In this document: piece by piece, positions 31,217-43,300 of the stretch
How positions within the stretch are numbered: position 1 is the stretch's first letter
Layout: each line of letters opens with the position of its first letter
NCBI GenBank assembly: GCA_022925895.1
Contig: JAKSYS010000522.1
Coordinates: forward strand, 1 to 44,228
Source: Fragilaria crotonensis
Lineage: Eukaryota; Bacillariophyta; Fragilariophyceae; Fragilariales; Fragilariaceae
Direction: 5' to 3'
DNA length: 44,228 nt
Made by a program: the position numbers and the translations under genes
Notes under the pieces: generated by a model
What the model was told of the DNA's origin: nothing
Databases searched by the model: none
The model's input: the letters and a program-made list of their open reading frames with translations, nothing else

Positions 31217-31888
31217 TTACAAAGCATTCAATCGCGCCTTAAGATCCGGCAAAACGCTCTCCAATGCCTCTTGTTCTTCTACCGACATGTCGTTCTGTGG
31301 CTTAGCCATGGGAGCATTCAATCCACCAAATTTACTATCCAACTCCACTCCCAATTCTGCCAATACTTGATTCGTCACATTATCCGCCTCTTCTTCCATT
31401 TCATCATTATCAAACGCATCCGCCAATGCATCATTCATCATTTCCTCCTTGACTTGGAGTCGTTCATTCTCCATCTGGAACATGGCCATAATCTTGGCCG
31501 TATCCTTGGCGCTCATGGCCGAATTGGCCGACGCCATGGCTGTCGTGACACTTCCGACCGCGGTGGCGGCCGCCACTTGCGATGCCATACTACTGGCATT
31601 CATTCCCACGGCTCCCAAATGTGCCTTGGCACTAAACAGTTTGGCCCGATTGGCCCGAACATTGACCAGTTGTTTGGCCATGGCCTTGAGGGCCGAGTCC
31701 GTGGCGGGATTGACGCCGGGAGCCCGGGCGCGCTGTTTCAATTCGGCCATGACCTGCTTCTCTTGTCGGTCCAAATCGCGAATTTCGCGTTCCAAATCGC
31801 GTTGGCCGGAGCGAACTTCTTTTTTGGTTTCTTTCTTGGCCGCCATGGCGGCCTGTTTGGGAGTTGGTTTGGGTTTGAAGAAATTCAT
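31217..31888 (-). CDS. ESCRT-III subunit CHMP2/VPS2-like (223 aa)
   Basis: This is a Snf7-family protein of the CHMP2/VPS2 type. Such proteins polymerise on endosomal membranes in multivesicular-body sorting and membrane scission, and are disassembled by VPS4. The start at 31888 (MNFFKPKPTPKQ) is the family-like start; the frame is open for 10 codons upstream. The N-terminus is basic. Residues 25-60 contain the RDLEREIRDLDRQEKQ helix typical of the family. Several Met/Ala-rich helices follow, then an acidic EMEEEADNVTNQVLAELGVE segment. The last residues, DLKARLNAL, fit a MIM1 motif (D/ExxLxxRLxxL) that binds the VPS4 MIT domain. Length fits the family, with no intron and no breaks. The choice between CHMP2A and CHMP2B types is uncertain; I lean to 2B from the C-terminal half. 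Confidence 0.9.
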   Translation of the reverse strand: MNFFKPKPTPKQAAMAAKKETKKEVRSGQRDLEREIRDLDRQEKQVMAELKQRARAPGVNPATDSALKAMAKQLVNVRANRAKLFSAKAHLGAVGMNASSMASQVAAATAVGSVTTAMASANSAMSAKDTAKIMAMFQMENERLQVKEEMMNDALADAFDNDEMEEEADNVTNQVLAELGVELDSKFGGLNAPMAKPQNDMSVEEQEALESVLPDLKARLNAL

Positions 31889-33081
31889 TGTTTGTCTGGA
31901 CTGTGCGGTCTGTATCAATTGGGAAGAGTCGTTGTTTGATTTTTGGTGTGCGGAGTTGTTTGACTGCTGGAGACAAGAAGGGACAACGTTGGAAGAGAAT
32001 GTGAGTCAAAGGCAAAATGGAAAGGGTATGGTGGGTCAAGCATGAATTGGCCCGAATGTGAAGTCTTGGCAGGCGACATGTCCTCCAGTGTGCTCCGCAT
32101 CAGTCAGGCAACTGGGCACTGTACTCCTCACATCTACCATGTCACTGTCCCTCTTACTCACAAGGTGGATACTTTTTCGTACCTGGTAGTGCAGTGTCGA
32201 GGGTTAATGGAATGTATAGCAGATTCAAACACGCAATAAAATGATAACCAAAGCAGAAGAACGACTCGACGATCAAGAATGTTTCAAGAGAGTGGAGAGA
32301 GTCGTTAGATGTGAAACATGCTGCGGAAAGGAAACTCCGGGTTCCAGCAGGACTAAACAACAAATTCGGCAAGGAGAAGAACCTATTTTTCCATTTTTCC
32401 TCATAGTCTGTCGTACTGAGTACTTAGTATAGGTGGTACTGTACGAAGAACCTCGAAGCCATGCCATCGCCGAATCAACTTTGCTGTCCGCGTCTGCAGT
32501 ACGATGCAACGTGCAACGAGTACCAGTGCCAGTAGCTAGTACTTCAGTGCCGTCCTTTTCGCACCTGTATAGACGCACAGTCCACACTTCCATATTCACA
32601 TTACAGTAGTACTAGTACTGGAGTACTCCAGTAGAGGACTACGTAGGACGTTGGACTCCTCCCAATACTCAGCGCGCTGTACGGCTTTGTGTCGGTATTC
32701 GGTACCGGTACAAATACGCTGTAGCTGGTGTGTCCTTTTACTGCACGACGAGCTGTACGACTAGTCGTAGTGATTGGCGCTGCATGCAATGCTGCGCATC
32801 GAACCCATGAAAACCACGAACTGCTGTGCAGGCGGTCTGCAGGCAGTCGACCACAGGAGCACATCGTACCTACACACAGGTTTTGTCGGTTACAACCTCT
32901 AGCTCCAATAGTCGGAGAACTGTTGCGTTGGCAATCGAGTTGTGTTCCCCACAAGTGGTCGAAGTTCCAGAGTGCTGCCTCGCTTCTTGCATTGTTGTTG
33001 GCTAACGAATCACGGGTATCCAAGTTCTACTACTACTAGTAGAAGACTCCTGAACACCGAGAGACCACAGTGAAACATAGG
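31889..33081. other. Divergent promoter region between CHMP2 and TBC genes
   Basis: About 1.2 kb without a convincing gene lies between two divergent starts. It is rich in GTAC/CTAG palindromes, for example gtactagtac at 32609-32618 and ctactactactagtag near 33027. Short frames of up to 140 codons lack motifs and overlap on both strands. Both flanking genes are for membrane traffic, so a shared regulatory region is possible but unproven. Confidence 0.4.
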
Positions 33082-35299
33082 ATGACATCACCTCGAAGGA
33101 ACGTGTCCATAGAAGAATGTCTGTTTGGACCCGCACGAACCTGCCCTTCCGACATTTGGGACGCCGTCTTGGGTGGCATCACAACAAAGCCCGGGTCAAA
33201 TCCGTTGGATGCCACAACGACAACAACTACTCCTGCTGCGGCTGCTCCTGCTCCTGCTCCTGCTCCTTCTCGTCTACTAGAAGATGACTTGGGTATCGAC
33301 GATTTGGAGGATCGATGGGCACGACCCGAAAAAGTTTATCCAAATCATGCAATTCCATTGCAAGAATTACGCCGTCTGGCATCCCAGGGAATATCGGAAC
33401 AATACCGCGGCGTGGCATGGAGAGTCCTTTTGGGAGGACTGCCGTTGGAAGTGAATGAATGGAAACAATTTTTACTCACCAGGAGGATGGAATACCGACA
33501 ACTCGTGGCAGATCTATTTGCCGATCCGCATCATGATGGAAATGATTTAAGAGGACATCATGGAAAGAAGAAACAACAAGCACAGGCGAAACGAGATTAT
33601 GAAATGAAAAAGGGAACGCCGAATGCAACGCCAAGGACAAAAAATCGGCCAATTTCGACCTCAATCATTGATGGCCTTAACAAGGAATTGATACACCAGC
33701 TCGTGCTAAGCGATGAGTCGACTGCGGAAGGGCGTGAAGTGAAGAATGATGCTGATGAGCCAGATGGTACACTCTCTACTCAAGATGCGGATAATGCCAC
33801 ACCTCCTTCAAATGCGACGGACGACAACCAACAGCTTGAAACCAGTGATACCAAAGTGCCAGCGCCCGCTGATGCTGACTCCGACCATGCTCTAGTTGAG
33901 TTACCGCTCAAGGACGAAGAGGACCATTCTAGTTTGGAACAACAGAATTCTAAAGATCATGACGAAGAAGAAACAATATCGTGCGGATCACTTGCTGACA
34001 TGGTCCCAATGCACATTCAAGAAGAATGGAAAAAGACCGGACGGGACATTACCACGCTCGACAACATGCAAAATGGACAGGATGTCATGAACACTCTGTT
34101 GTTATCGCCTGATTCTCAGGCACGGAGTGATGCTCTTGTTTCGATCTCGGAGGATCCGCACTCACTTGATTCGGATTCCAAATGGTTTCAATTCTTTGAC
34201 AATGCCAGTTTACTTGACGAAATTCGCAAGGACGTCGTTCGTACCCATCCGGAACTCTATTTCTTTTTGGAACCCGAGAATAATCTTGGACATCGTCGGT
34301 ATGCTGCGCTCGAACGAATCCTCTTTGTTTGGGCGAAATTGAATCGAGGAGTACGTATCATCAATGCAATCTCAATTTACCTGTTGTGTGGGAAGTTCAT
34401 GGATCAGTGCTGCGCTTTGTCAGCAATCAACTCGCCTCTCTCACACACACCAATTCTCCACTGTATACAAACACCAGGTCCGCTACGTGCAGGGAATGAA
34501 CGAAATTGTGGGTACTATCTACTACGTTTTAGCCAACGATGACAGTGAAGTATGGGCCTGTGAGGCCGAAGCCGATACGTACTTTCTTTTCAACTCTCTC
34601 ATGGTCGAAATGCGTGACGTCTTTGTCGCCGAGCTCGATGAAGCTGACACCGGCATACAGGGTCGCATCTCCAACATGACTGCCCTGTTATCCCTCCATG
34701 ATCCCGAGGTGCGCTGTCATTTGGTCGACATTGGCATCGATCCTGCCTTTTTCGCGATTCGATGGTTGACAACTCTCCTCTCGCGAGAGTTTTTATTGCC
34801 TGATACCATTCGGCTTTGGGACAGCATGTTTGCGTCGACGCACAAGGACAATTTCATTCGTTATGTCTGCGTCACCATGGTAATGATAATCCGCAACAAG
34901 CTGCTCAAGGGTGACTTTTCCACTTGCCTTCGATTGTTGCAGGCCTATCCTACAACCAACATTGACGGTTTGCTGGAGGCCAGTCGCGCCTTGTGGATTT
35001 ACGAATCGCAAGTGACCTTGGCATGCCACAAGGGTGGCATCTCCTTGCACCAAGCGTTGTGTACCATTACTCCGCCTCCAAGCATTGTGATGGCATACGG
35101 ATTGCCGGGAGGTGTGGCTAGGCCACGCTCATCGGCTGGTGAGGAGGCAGCGCCACCATCGTCGCGGGGTTTTTTCAGTCGAGCTCAGAATGCTGTCCTT
35201 GGTCAAATCGGCGCCGGTGTCCGAAGCATGAATAATCGCGGGCGGACTCAAAGTTACGATGGTCCTACATCTAATAGCAACAATAACAGTCGACCATAA
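33082..35299 (+). CDS. TBC-domain Rab GTPase-activating protein, TBC1D13-like (696 aa)
   Basis: TBC proteins switch off Rab GTPases by supplying an Arg and a Gln finger. Exons are 33082-34350 and 34478-35299 with a 127-bp intron. The N-terminal TBC motif QYRGVAWRVLLGGLP is near residue 110. IRKDVVRTHP (IxxDxxR, Arg finger) is near residue 380, ERILFVWAKLN follows, and VRYVQGMNEIVG (YxQ, Gln finger) spans the splice site near residue 424. Next come EADTYFLFNSLM, FFAIRWLTTLLSREFLLPD and LWDSMFAS. The order and wording match TBC1D13, a GAP for Rab35 in animals. About 260 residues of acidic, probably disordered sequence are inserted between the first motif and the Arg finger, more than I recall in animals. 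An Ala/Pro repeat lies near residue 55, and the C-terminus is a disordered Ser/Asn tail. The ATG at 33082 is the first of the frame. Confidence 0.9.
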
Positions 35300-35367
35300 A
35301 ACATGATGGTTTTCAGAGCAACACAAGTGTCCTTCAACACTCATTCAGTTGGTACTAGTTTATGTTT

Positions 35368-35799
35368 TTATTTGCGAGGAGCCCCAAATCGTGGTGGTGG
35401 AGTGCGAATCTTGCGATTCTCCGCCGATCGTCCACGGACGATACGCTGATGGACAGCAGCCTCCACACAGTAGTACATTTTAAGGTACAACTTGGGGAGC
35501 TGGTATTCTTGGTAGGCCGAGGCATCCTTAATATCACGGAGGGACGAGGCATCCACAATGTTGCGGACAATGAAACGCGAAATGGCCTTATCCTTGGGGA
35601 TGGCCTTTCCAGTAGAGACGCATCTGTTTGTTTGTGCAAGTGTGTGTGTGGAGAGAGAGACAGAGGGCGAAATGGATGAGCATTAGAACCGTGAAGTGAA
35701 ACACCATGACAAAAAAATCGTTGCATAACCCTACCTCACGCGCTTGACGTGTCCGCGACCCTTCTTATTACGTCCGTGGTTTCTACGCTTGACAGTCAT
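35368..35799 (-). CDS. RPS26: Ribosomal protein eS26 (106 aa, one intron)
   Basis: This small-subunit protein lies near the mRNA exit channel of the 40S ribosome. Exon 1 (35735-35799) encodes [21 protein letters not shown]. After a 111-bp intron (35624-35734), exon 2 (35368-35623) continues with [47 protein letters not shown] and RTPPPRF. All are hallmark eS26 segments and the length is normal. In most eukaryotes the protein has two CxxC pairs that bind zinc. Here the second Cys of each pair is missing (CVST and CVEA), so the zinc site is likely lost. A pyrimidine-rich cccctttag just upstream of the ATG could be the acceptor of a 5'UTR intron. The gene converges on the TBC gene with only 68 bp between stop codons. 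Confidence 0.93.
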
Positions 35800-36485
35800 A
35801 TTGTCAATCAAACAGAATCTAAAGGGGAAGGACAAATAACAAGCAAGTGTGAGAGATATGTCGCCATGCACCATATGCTTTTTGTAGCGACCTTGGTCAA
35901 TTTCGACCTGAACTGTCCTCGTCAACAAGATCTCTCGAGATTGTTGTGTTCTATCCTCAACATGACTACATTGTGATCTATCCTCCATGATGCAACCCTA
36001 TCGATGTTAAAAAGCGCTTGCGACGAAGCGCCATGGTCCACAACCCCTTAACAACAGACACACACACCTCAAGAATCACTCCGGGGAGATTAGTGCCATG
36101 CTACTCGACAAGTTCAGCGGTCGTCCCCTCTACCAGGATGTACGTGGCATGCTACAGGCAAGCCTAGTAAGCGGTGTTGGGTGTCGTCCAAATAAACAAA
36201 TGCAATTGTCCGTGTCCTCCTTCGTTTTAGTGTCCATGCGAATGACGGATGGGGGATGGGGGATGGGTATGCATAATTGAGAACTGTGCCAGTACCCAGT
36301 TGTGCAGTACCAGGTACCAGGTACTAAAGAAGTCCGTATTCCGTATTCCCACGTCCCAAGTCTGAAGTCGCGAATCTCAGCAACACCATCTCACCATGCA
36401 CCAATCTCATACCATCCGGCAGAACACCGTCATTGAGGCGCGGCAAAGATCGTCACAGCTGTAGCTCTCTATCTGTTGAGACAAA
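35800..36485. other. Divergent promoter region between eS26 and CCDC43-like genes
   Basis: No coding frame is supported. The part next to 35800 probably holds the eS26 5'UTR. A ggatggggg-type repeat sits at 36246-36266 and a GTACC-rich stretch at 36288-36325. Both flanking genes start outward from this 0.7 kb, which may act as a shared promoter. Confidence 0.4.
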
Positions 36486-37187
36486 ATGTCGGACGAATCG
36501 GATGACAGTCATTACTTGGATTCCTTCCTCCAAGAACGACTCCCAGCTCTAGGTCTCGATTACGAAACCTATGGTCCGTACGTTCGAGGGCTCGTCACCA
36601 ACGACAACGATGACAGTAATAATGATGATGATGACGATTGGGACGATATTTTGGAGCTCCTACAGGCATCGTCGGAAACGCACAGTGATGACCGAGATGC
36701 ATTCGTTGTTGTTTTGAAACAAGAGCTCCAAGAACGACGAGCACGACATTGGGCAGTTGTGGAACGCAAAACGCAGACCCAACGACTAGAAAAGCAGGCG
36801 GAGGAGCAGGCCATGCTCGCTCGTGATATTGAACTGGCCGTAAAAAAAGAACAAGAACTCATGGAGCGAATGAAAATTTCAGACAAAGGAGGTGTTGTTG
36901 ATGATGCGAAACGATTGCTGGTGGCACGATTTGAGTATGATGAATCCGAAATGTATGGAGCAGATGGGAATTTTGTCAAGGTATCAGCAGAAACGGACAG
37001 CGAGCCTGTTTTGTCGAACAAGGACGCTGCTGCCCTGGCCCATCAAGAAAAGCTGAACCAAATGAAATCACAAAAAACAACGTCCAAGAAGGAGGAACAA
37101 CAGAAGACGAAGCAGGCAAAACTTGACAAAATAAAGCAGAAGGAGGAACGGCGAAACAAAACTCAAAAGGGAGAGCGACATCGATAG
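36486..37187 (+). CDS. CCDC43-like coiled-coil protein (233 aa)
   Basis: This resembles animal coiled-coil domain protein 43, a conserved protein of unclear role. The N-terminus LDSFLQERLPALGLDYETYGPYVRGLV matches the short helical start of that family (a LxALG..YGxYI pattern). An Asp-rich stretch (residues 40-52) leads to WDDILELLQ. A long Glu/Lys/Gln coiled coil follows at about 75-135. The C-terminal Lys/Glu-rich helix ends in RRNKTQKGERHR, close to the KKRTQRGERKR ending of CCDC43. Length is normal (animal proteins are about 220 residues). There is no intron. The start at 36486 is the only sensible one. The gene converges on the Arf-GEF gene with 154 bp between stops. Confidence 0.8.
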   Translation: MSDESDDSHYLDSFLQERLPALGLDYETYGPYVRGLVTNDNDDSNNDDDDDWDDILELLQASSETHSDDRDAFVVVLKQELQERRARHWAVVERKTQTQRLEKQAEEQAMLARDIELAVKKEQELMERMKISDKGGVVDDAKRLLVARFEYDESEMYGADGNFVKVSAETDSEPVLSNKDAAALAHQEKLNQMKSQKTTSKKEEQQKTKQAKLDKIKQKEERRNKTQKGERHR

Positions 37188-37341
37188 AAAATCAGTAATC
37201 GTTTTTCCTTCCTAATGTAGAGGAAGAAGGGAATACCACAACGGAAAAGTCATTTCGTGAATTAGTTTGTTTTAGTAACGCCACCTTCCAAAAGTGGCCT
37301 AATATAGCAACTGCTCCCGATTCTAGATTCATTCCCCCATC

Positions 37342-40300
37342 TTAGATACACGATGGTTTCGTAATATCTTGCGGCACCGTTGGTGCAGGCGGTTCTGCAA
37401 CGTTCCTTCGCGCCTCCTCCAATTGTACCACGCGACGCTGTGACTCACGAATACATTTGCGAATCGCGTCGACCCACCCCTTGCGTTCACCCACCGTGTC
37501 GCATACCACTGTAAACGACTTTCGAGGATGGTGAATGCTAAAACTCTTTTCAATGCTTCGTTTGCTGCCAGGAAACCAATCCACGACAGTCATAGGAGGG
37601 AGAGCTAGCACTTCGTGAATGAGATAGTACAACTCTTCCCCAGGAGCCACGGCAGCAGGTTTCGCGTAAATGAGAAGGTCCGAAAAGAGAAAGAAATGAT
37701 ATTTGGCTGACCTTCCCATACGGTGGCTCTTCTTCAACAAGTAGCCCTCCTTGCAGAATATTCGAGAAGGATCGTTGAGAAGAAATTGACCCTCACGAAT
37801 GCGACGAACCACACGCATCATTTGCTTGCGGACGCATGAATCCACTTTCAATTTCTCTTCCATGTCGTCCATCAATTCTTTGAGTTGTTCCAGAGCCGTC
37901 GGTTTGTCATTCTGTTCAATTGCGGCAATCAAATCACTGTACCACTCCTCAGTTTGAAAAGACGGTGCAACAATCGTTGATTTCTCGGCAAATGTTTTGA
38001 TGCGAGCCAAATGCAATGCGAACGACCGAAATTCTTGCATCATGTCTAAGCAAATAGTAGCGCAAAGGCAATGATGTAAGAGCGGGAGGCATAGGATCAG
38101 TGATTGTGGATCCAATGGCGCGATGTTCACTGTCGCTTTGATCAGGCGATGGAAAGAGATTGAAGTGCAGGCAAAGGCACTATGGGAAAGGTCCATCAGC
38201 GCATCCATTTTGCTGCTTGCCATGTATTCGGCATAATCTTCGATTGTGTAGAATCGAAACTCATGGACGGACAAACCTCGAAGGAGTTCCTCTGATTTCT
38301 TGACGTTCTTAAGAATGGACTTCAGGTTTTCACCAAGTCTACCTGGTTCAGCCACACCAATACAAGCACAATTTAGGGTAGTGATCGTAAGGGCCGGATT
38401 CAGTGATGTGACCTCCTCGAAAAGCTGGATTGGATATGCCTCAACCGAGTCATAAACGACCGACAGGTATTCCTGACTCAGCGCATCGTCTCTGGCGACG
38501 TCTCGTAAATTATTAAGGAACTCGACTTTCGTCATCTTCTTTCGCTGCCGACGAGAACGGCTTTTTGTTGGCAGTGACTGCTTATGCAGATCAGTGTTTA
38601 ACATAATGATCGCAAACGACAATAGGAAGACAGTATCTTGATCGTCGAAGGGGCAGCGATAGTAGTCTCCTGCATTGTCTTCCCAGTAGCACTGCGAGAA
38701 TGTCGTCATAACGCGATCGATCTGCTGCGCCTCACCGGGTAATCGAAAGCCACAGCTCGTCAAGAAATGTCGAAGCCTTTGAACGAGCAATGATGTGAGA
38801 GCTTGAGACCAGCAAATGAAGATAGAAATGAGGTGTACTTACCCTTGCTCCACAGTCATCCCTACAAAAGAAATGGCTCTCACGTAGTGGAAGCGAACGA
38901 GGTTTAAAAATTCAGCTCCCGCTTCATCACCGCCGCCCTCGCCGAGGTACTCTCCAAGAGATTTCGGATTAAGGCGCGCATGGTGCACTCTCAGGAATGT
39001 AGCAACATCTCTTGGGGAAGAGGACAGAAAATCCTGTTTAATTAGGTACTCAACGCCTTTCTTCAAGCTTTTTGCATCCACTATTAGGAATGCTGCTCGT
39101 AGTGTTTCCTCGGTAGCACCCTCAGATGCCGATGGATGGCCCCATGAAGATACGTTTTCACCGGACAATCGAGAAACCGACGGGGACTGTGTGTCTTTTT
39201 GGTTTCCACTTTGCCGAGATGGCGGCCGTCTCCTTCGTTCTGCTGCAATGGCAGTACGCCAGTACGACAGAATTGATTGGTCTCCGTCACGTGCCTCGGA
39301 AGTCGCCGAATGTTGATCGCTTTGCCGAACTGGCGCGAAGGCATCGCCTTCAAAAGAAATTTCTTCGTCTTCAGAGAGACTTCGACGAACAATCTTTGCC
39401 TCCTCCCTTCCAGCGGCTGTTGCAGCTGCCAAAGCCAGACACCTAGCGATTTGGACAGCAGCTGTAAATGAGCTCTGTTGTACCTTACGTGAGGCAACGC
39501 GAACTCCTACCATCGCTGCTTCGGTATTGAGTGGTTCGTCTTCTTCTGCATCGTTTCGATTCCTGGATCTTGTAGAGAAATCGGAGGGTGCCGACTTCGA
39601 TGGCGGTGTCAGAGGACCCTGGTTTGTCACATGGCTTTCCTTAATTTGACTTGCAATAACGTTGCCACTCTGCTCGGCAATCCAGCAGATTCCGCCGCAA
39701 AGCCGCTCGCAAAGCTTCGCCTGACTTCCAGGCATCCAATGATTCGGTCCGTCATTTTGTAGAGAAATGTCAGTATCGAAGTTTAAGAAGAACTCTACAA
39801 GACTTCTCGCATCGCCCTGGAACCACCTGTTCACTTCAAAGAGAAGATCGACCTGGTGATTGAACAGCGGCTCAGAGAACATCCCCAATGCAGCATCAAG
39901 CGGCTGAACATGTTCAGAATCACTTTGGTCCTTGATATTCATTTGCTCCGGAGACAACAGTTGGGGGCCGAGAGCCAGTACTCTGAGGGCAAACTGATCA
40001 ATCAACACCCCAATCTCAAGCTTCATTCGCTGTCGGAACATGGGCGACTTCCAAGTCTCAGTAATAATATGAAGCAACCGCCTAAAGACTCTCGCGTCTT
40101 GAAGACCTTGAATGGTATTTGCAAGAAGGCATGGGACGACCAAGCGTCGCATCGAATAAATCGTGGTTTCGCTGCATGCTTGCTCATGACCAGCTGTTTC
40201 CATGCTATCAATCAACTTCGCCGTCACAGCACATTGACGGAAGGTGTCTATGAAGTGGAGGAGCATCTCCAGACTGACCATTTTGCTGGCGACGTCCCGT

Positions 40301-43300
40301 GGAATAATGTATCCAACATTGGGAAGCTGTCGCATCCTTCCACTTGATACCTTTACAAGATTAGCAAGCACTGAAAATATAATCATGTTCACGCTCCTTG
40401 CTTCCGTTCCCAAGTTCTTGATACCTTCAAACAAGCCATTTCCACAGCAAGTCATCATGTCGTACCAGAACAATTCACTGCCCCCCGATCTATGGATTTG
40501 ATGGAGTGCCAACTGTGCGAAATTCGCCAAGTTGACGCTTCGAACCGACCAATCGTCTTGAACGGAAGCGTCAGCTTTGTTGACAGAGCCATCCACTGGA
40601 TGTTCCTCTGTAGACTGCGACGCTGATTCACCTGTACTCTCGATCAAATTCATGCGCTCTAAATGCGATAGTGCAACCAATCTGTTCATGAGGAGCGAGA
40701 TGAGATGCTTTATTGCCAGAACAGCGGCTTGAGGTGCTCCACCTGGAAGGTAGTCTGAGCCATTCACTTCCAACAAAAAGGGGACATCCTTGGCCGCGAC
40801 AGAACTTCTTGTAGAACTGTCAAGGTGTGGTAATGTCGGCCACACTGAATTACACGCAGTCGAGCTCGTCGGCACACTGGCTCCGAAGTAAAACACAAAC
40901 AAGTAGAACCTCAGAACACATCCAATGGTTCGTCCGTTTAAGTGACCACGGGCGTAAGACACAGCTTCCTTGACAAAGTCAATACAATGGACGAAACTTG
41001 TTTCGCGTGCGGTCGATGTTGCAATATCGCAAACCGATTGGATAGCTAGATCCAACAGAGTAAGCCTTGCTTCGGATCCATGTCCAGAGGGAGACGACGA
41101 AATGTCGGGGCTGAAGAAATCTGTGCTGTTCAGCAAGTAATCCAGGCCTTGGACTGCTAGCATTGCTGATCCACCGTGTTGAGTGTAGCATGCGGTGAGA
41201 ATCGGGGTGAGAATGGCTGTTCGAACTTCAACGGACGTCTCCCGATCGACGTGCTCACATGGAGGAGCTTCGATAGTCGGGATGAAGGCGGTCGCGCGCA
41301 AGCAGTATTGCAAACCAATGTCATCTTTGGAGAAAAGGTTTGATAAAGATCCTGCTCCTTCTTGACTTCCCATCATAAAGCTGTTAGATGTCATAGATGA
41401 CGCGGTCTTCAACGAGCTGCCATCACCAAGAGATCCATCATCGTCCATCACATGCTCCCCATCTTCTTGATGCGTTTGGATCGAGTAGGATCCACTCAAG
41501 TGGTTGACTGAGTGCAATTCATCCAGGTTCAAAGAGGTTGTCATTCCTAGAGAGGATGCGATTGTTGAGTTGCCATCGACGCTTCCTGCTTTTGAACGCG
41601 ACGCTTGGATCAATGACAGCCTGTTTTTGATGGAGCTTGGGCTCAAGAGGGCATGAGTCGACCGATCCATGATATGGAACTTCCCTACTCTGGAAGCCAC
41701 TGTAGTACCACCAGTGCAATAGTACGAACGCAGTTTGACTTTTCGGAACATTGAATGATAATGTTGGTCACGATCTTCCATCGCAACAAGAGGACCTGAG
41801 CGGTTTGTAATAGCGTCATTGTAGATAGAAATAAGCAGAGGCAGGGGCCTCAACGGCTCGAGAGTTGCAAGCCGTTGTCGAAATGCTAAAAACACTGCAA
41901 AATTTCCACCGGGATTCAAATCGGCTACATGGTTTCGAGGGGAGCGTTCCAAAACGGTGTAACCTTCAGGAATAGGATCCCGTCTTGACGGAAGCAAAGG
42001 AATAAGTCCAGTGAGTGGGTTGCCCTCCTAGATCGTCTATAGCATAGATAAACCCGCTCAGAACCCACGCCGAGGTTGAGATCGGCAGGAACTGGCGCGC
42101 TCAATTTGGAAATTCTTCCAGACTCTGTCCCGTCATAAAATGAAACCACACAAAACCCTGGTGGTACAAATTCTTTGCGGTCAGGAAAGATGACTGTCAA
42201 TGCAGTCACACACGGTCGTTGCGCTGCTCGATCCCAGTTGGGTTCCTTCTTAACATGAATATGAACCTCGCGGCGCTTTCGCTCCGCACCACCATAATCT
42301 TCCCCAAAAAACGTCTGGGAAATGCGATAGTATCCCTTTGGCGGCACGGTTGCGCCGCGAGTGACAACAATGTCCGTTACCGCCCCAGATGCAACGTCAT
42401 CGCTGGCAGTTTCTAACGCAAACGTACGCAAGGATTGTCGACTCGCGGACAGTGGTGGGATGTTCGAGTGCCGGGGCGCCCGTATCGGCATCTTGGATTT
42501 GCGATGCTTCGGAGCCAGGGAGTTTCCGAAAGGAAGCGGGCGTACTCGGATCCGAACATTTGCAGTCGAGTACCTTCGTTCTGCGTAGGAAGTTTAATAG
42601 GAACGGTGTCTACCAACCCGGGAAAGACAGGCTCTGTGTCCGACAGAAGACTACTTGCGGGCATGATTTCGCGGAATTGTGGAGGATAGGCTAGAACATC
42701 ATCTTCTGTTGAGAGCCAGTGGACCAACGGTAAATCTTCTTCAAAATCGACGTCATGGCTCCTTTCAAATGTTGGAGTCGGGTCACGGCCATCAACGAGC
42801 GGGGGATCTTTACTCAAGCGACGCTCATTTACTGGTGAGATATCGTCGTCTGAAGGCATTTGACAAATGCTGTCGAACGATTTGGCCATTGCGGGTGTGG
42901 GCGGTTCCAGGCCCTCATCCGGCATGGCGATTGCGGTATACTCCAACGCTGGAGGGTCGCCAAAATTCTCACGTTTGGGTGCAACCGAAAGCCCACCGAC
43001 TGTTGACAAGGGCAACAGACTCTCCCCCAATAATGGAGGGTGCTCATCCTCCGAGACTTTAATTTCTTGCACTACACCAGTATCAATCGTCAGCGCTGGT
43101 TTCACGCGCTGCGGCGGCGGCATCACATTCTCCTGATTCTCCATCACTGCCGCAGTATACTCCAAAGTACTGTGGCACAAGGAGGCCAGGGCCCCATGTC
43201 CCATTTTCTTCTCCACATGCTTCCCCCGCAGCATATGTTGTTGTTGCATCTTCCATTGTGCCGTCGGCAGAGTCTCGTCCTGATCTATAGAAGCCGAACG

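Noticed and set aside
38803-38842. Alternative acceptor at ctcaag for the Arf-GEF intron
   Set aside because: It would give a frame mismatch unless a base is removed. The acceptor at 38777 gives GLRHFLTSCGFRLPGEAQ in frame without any correction.
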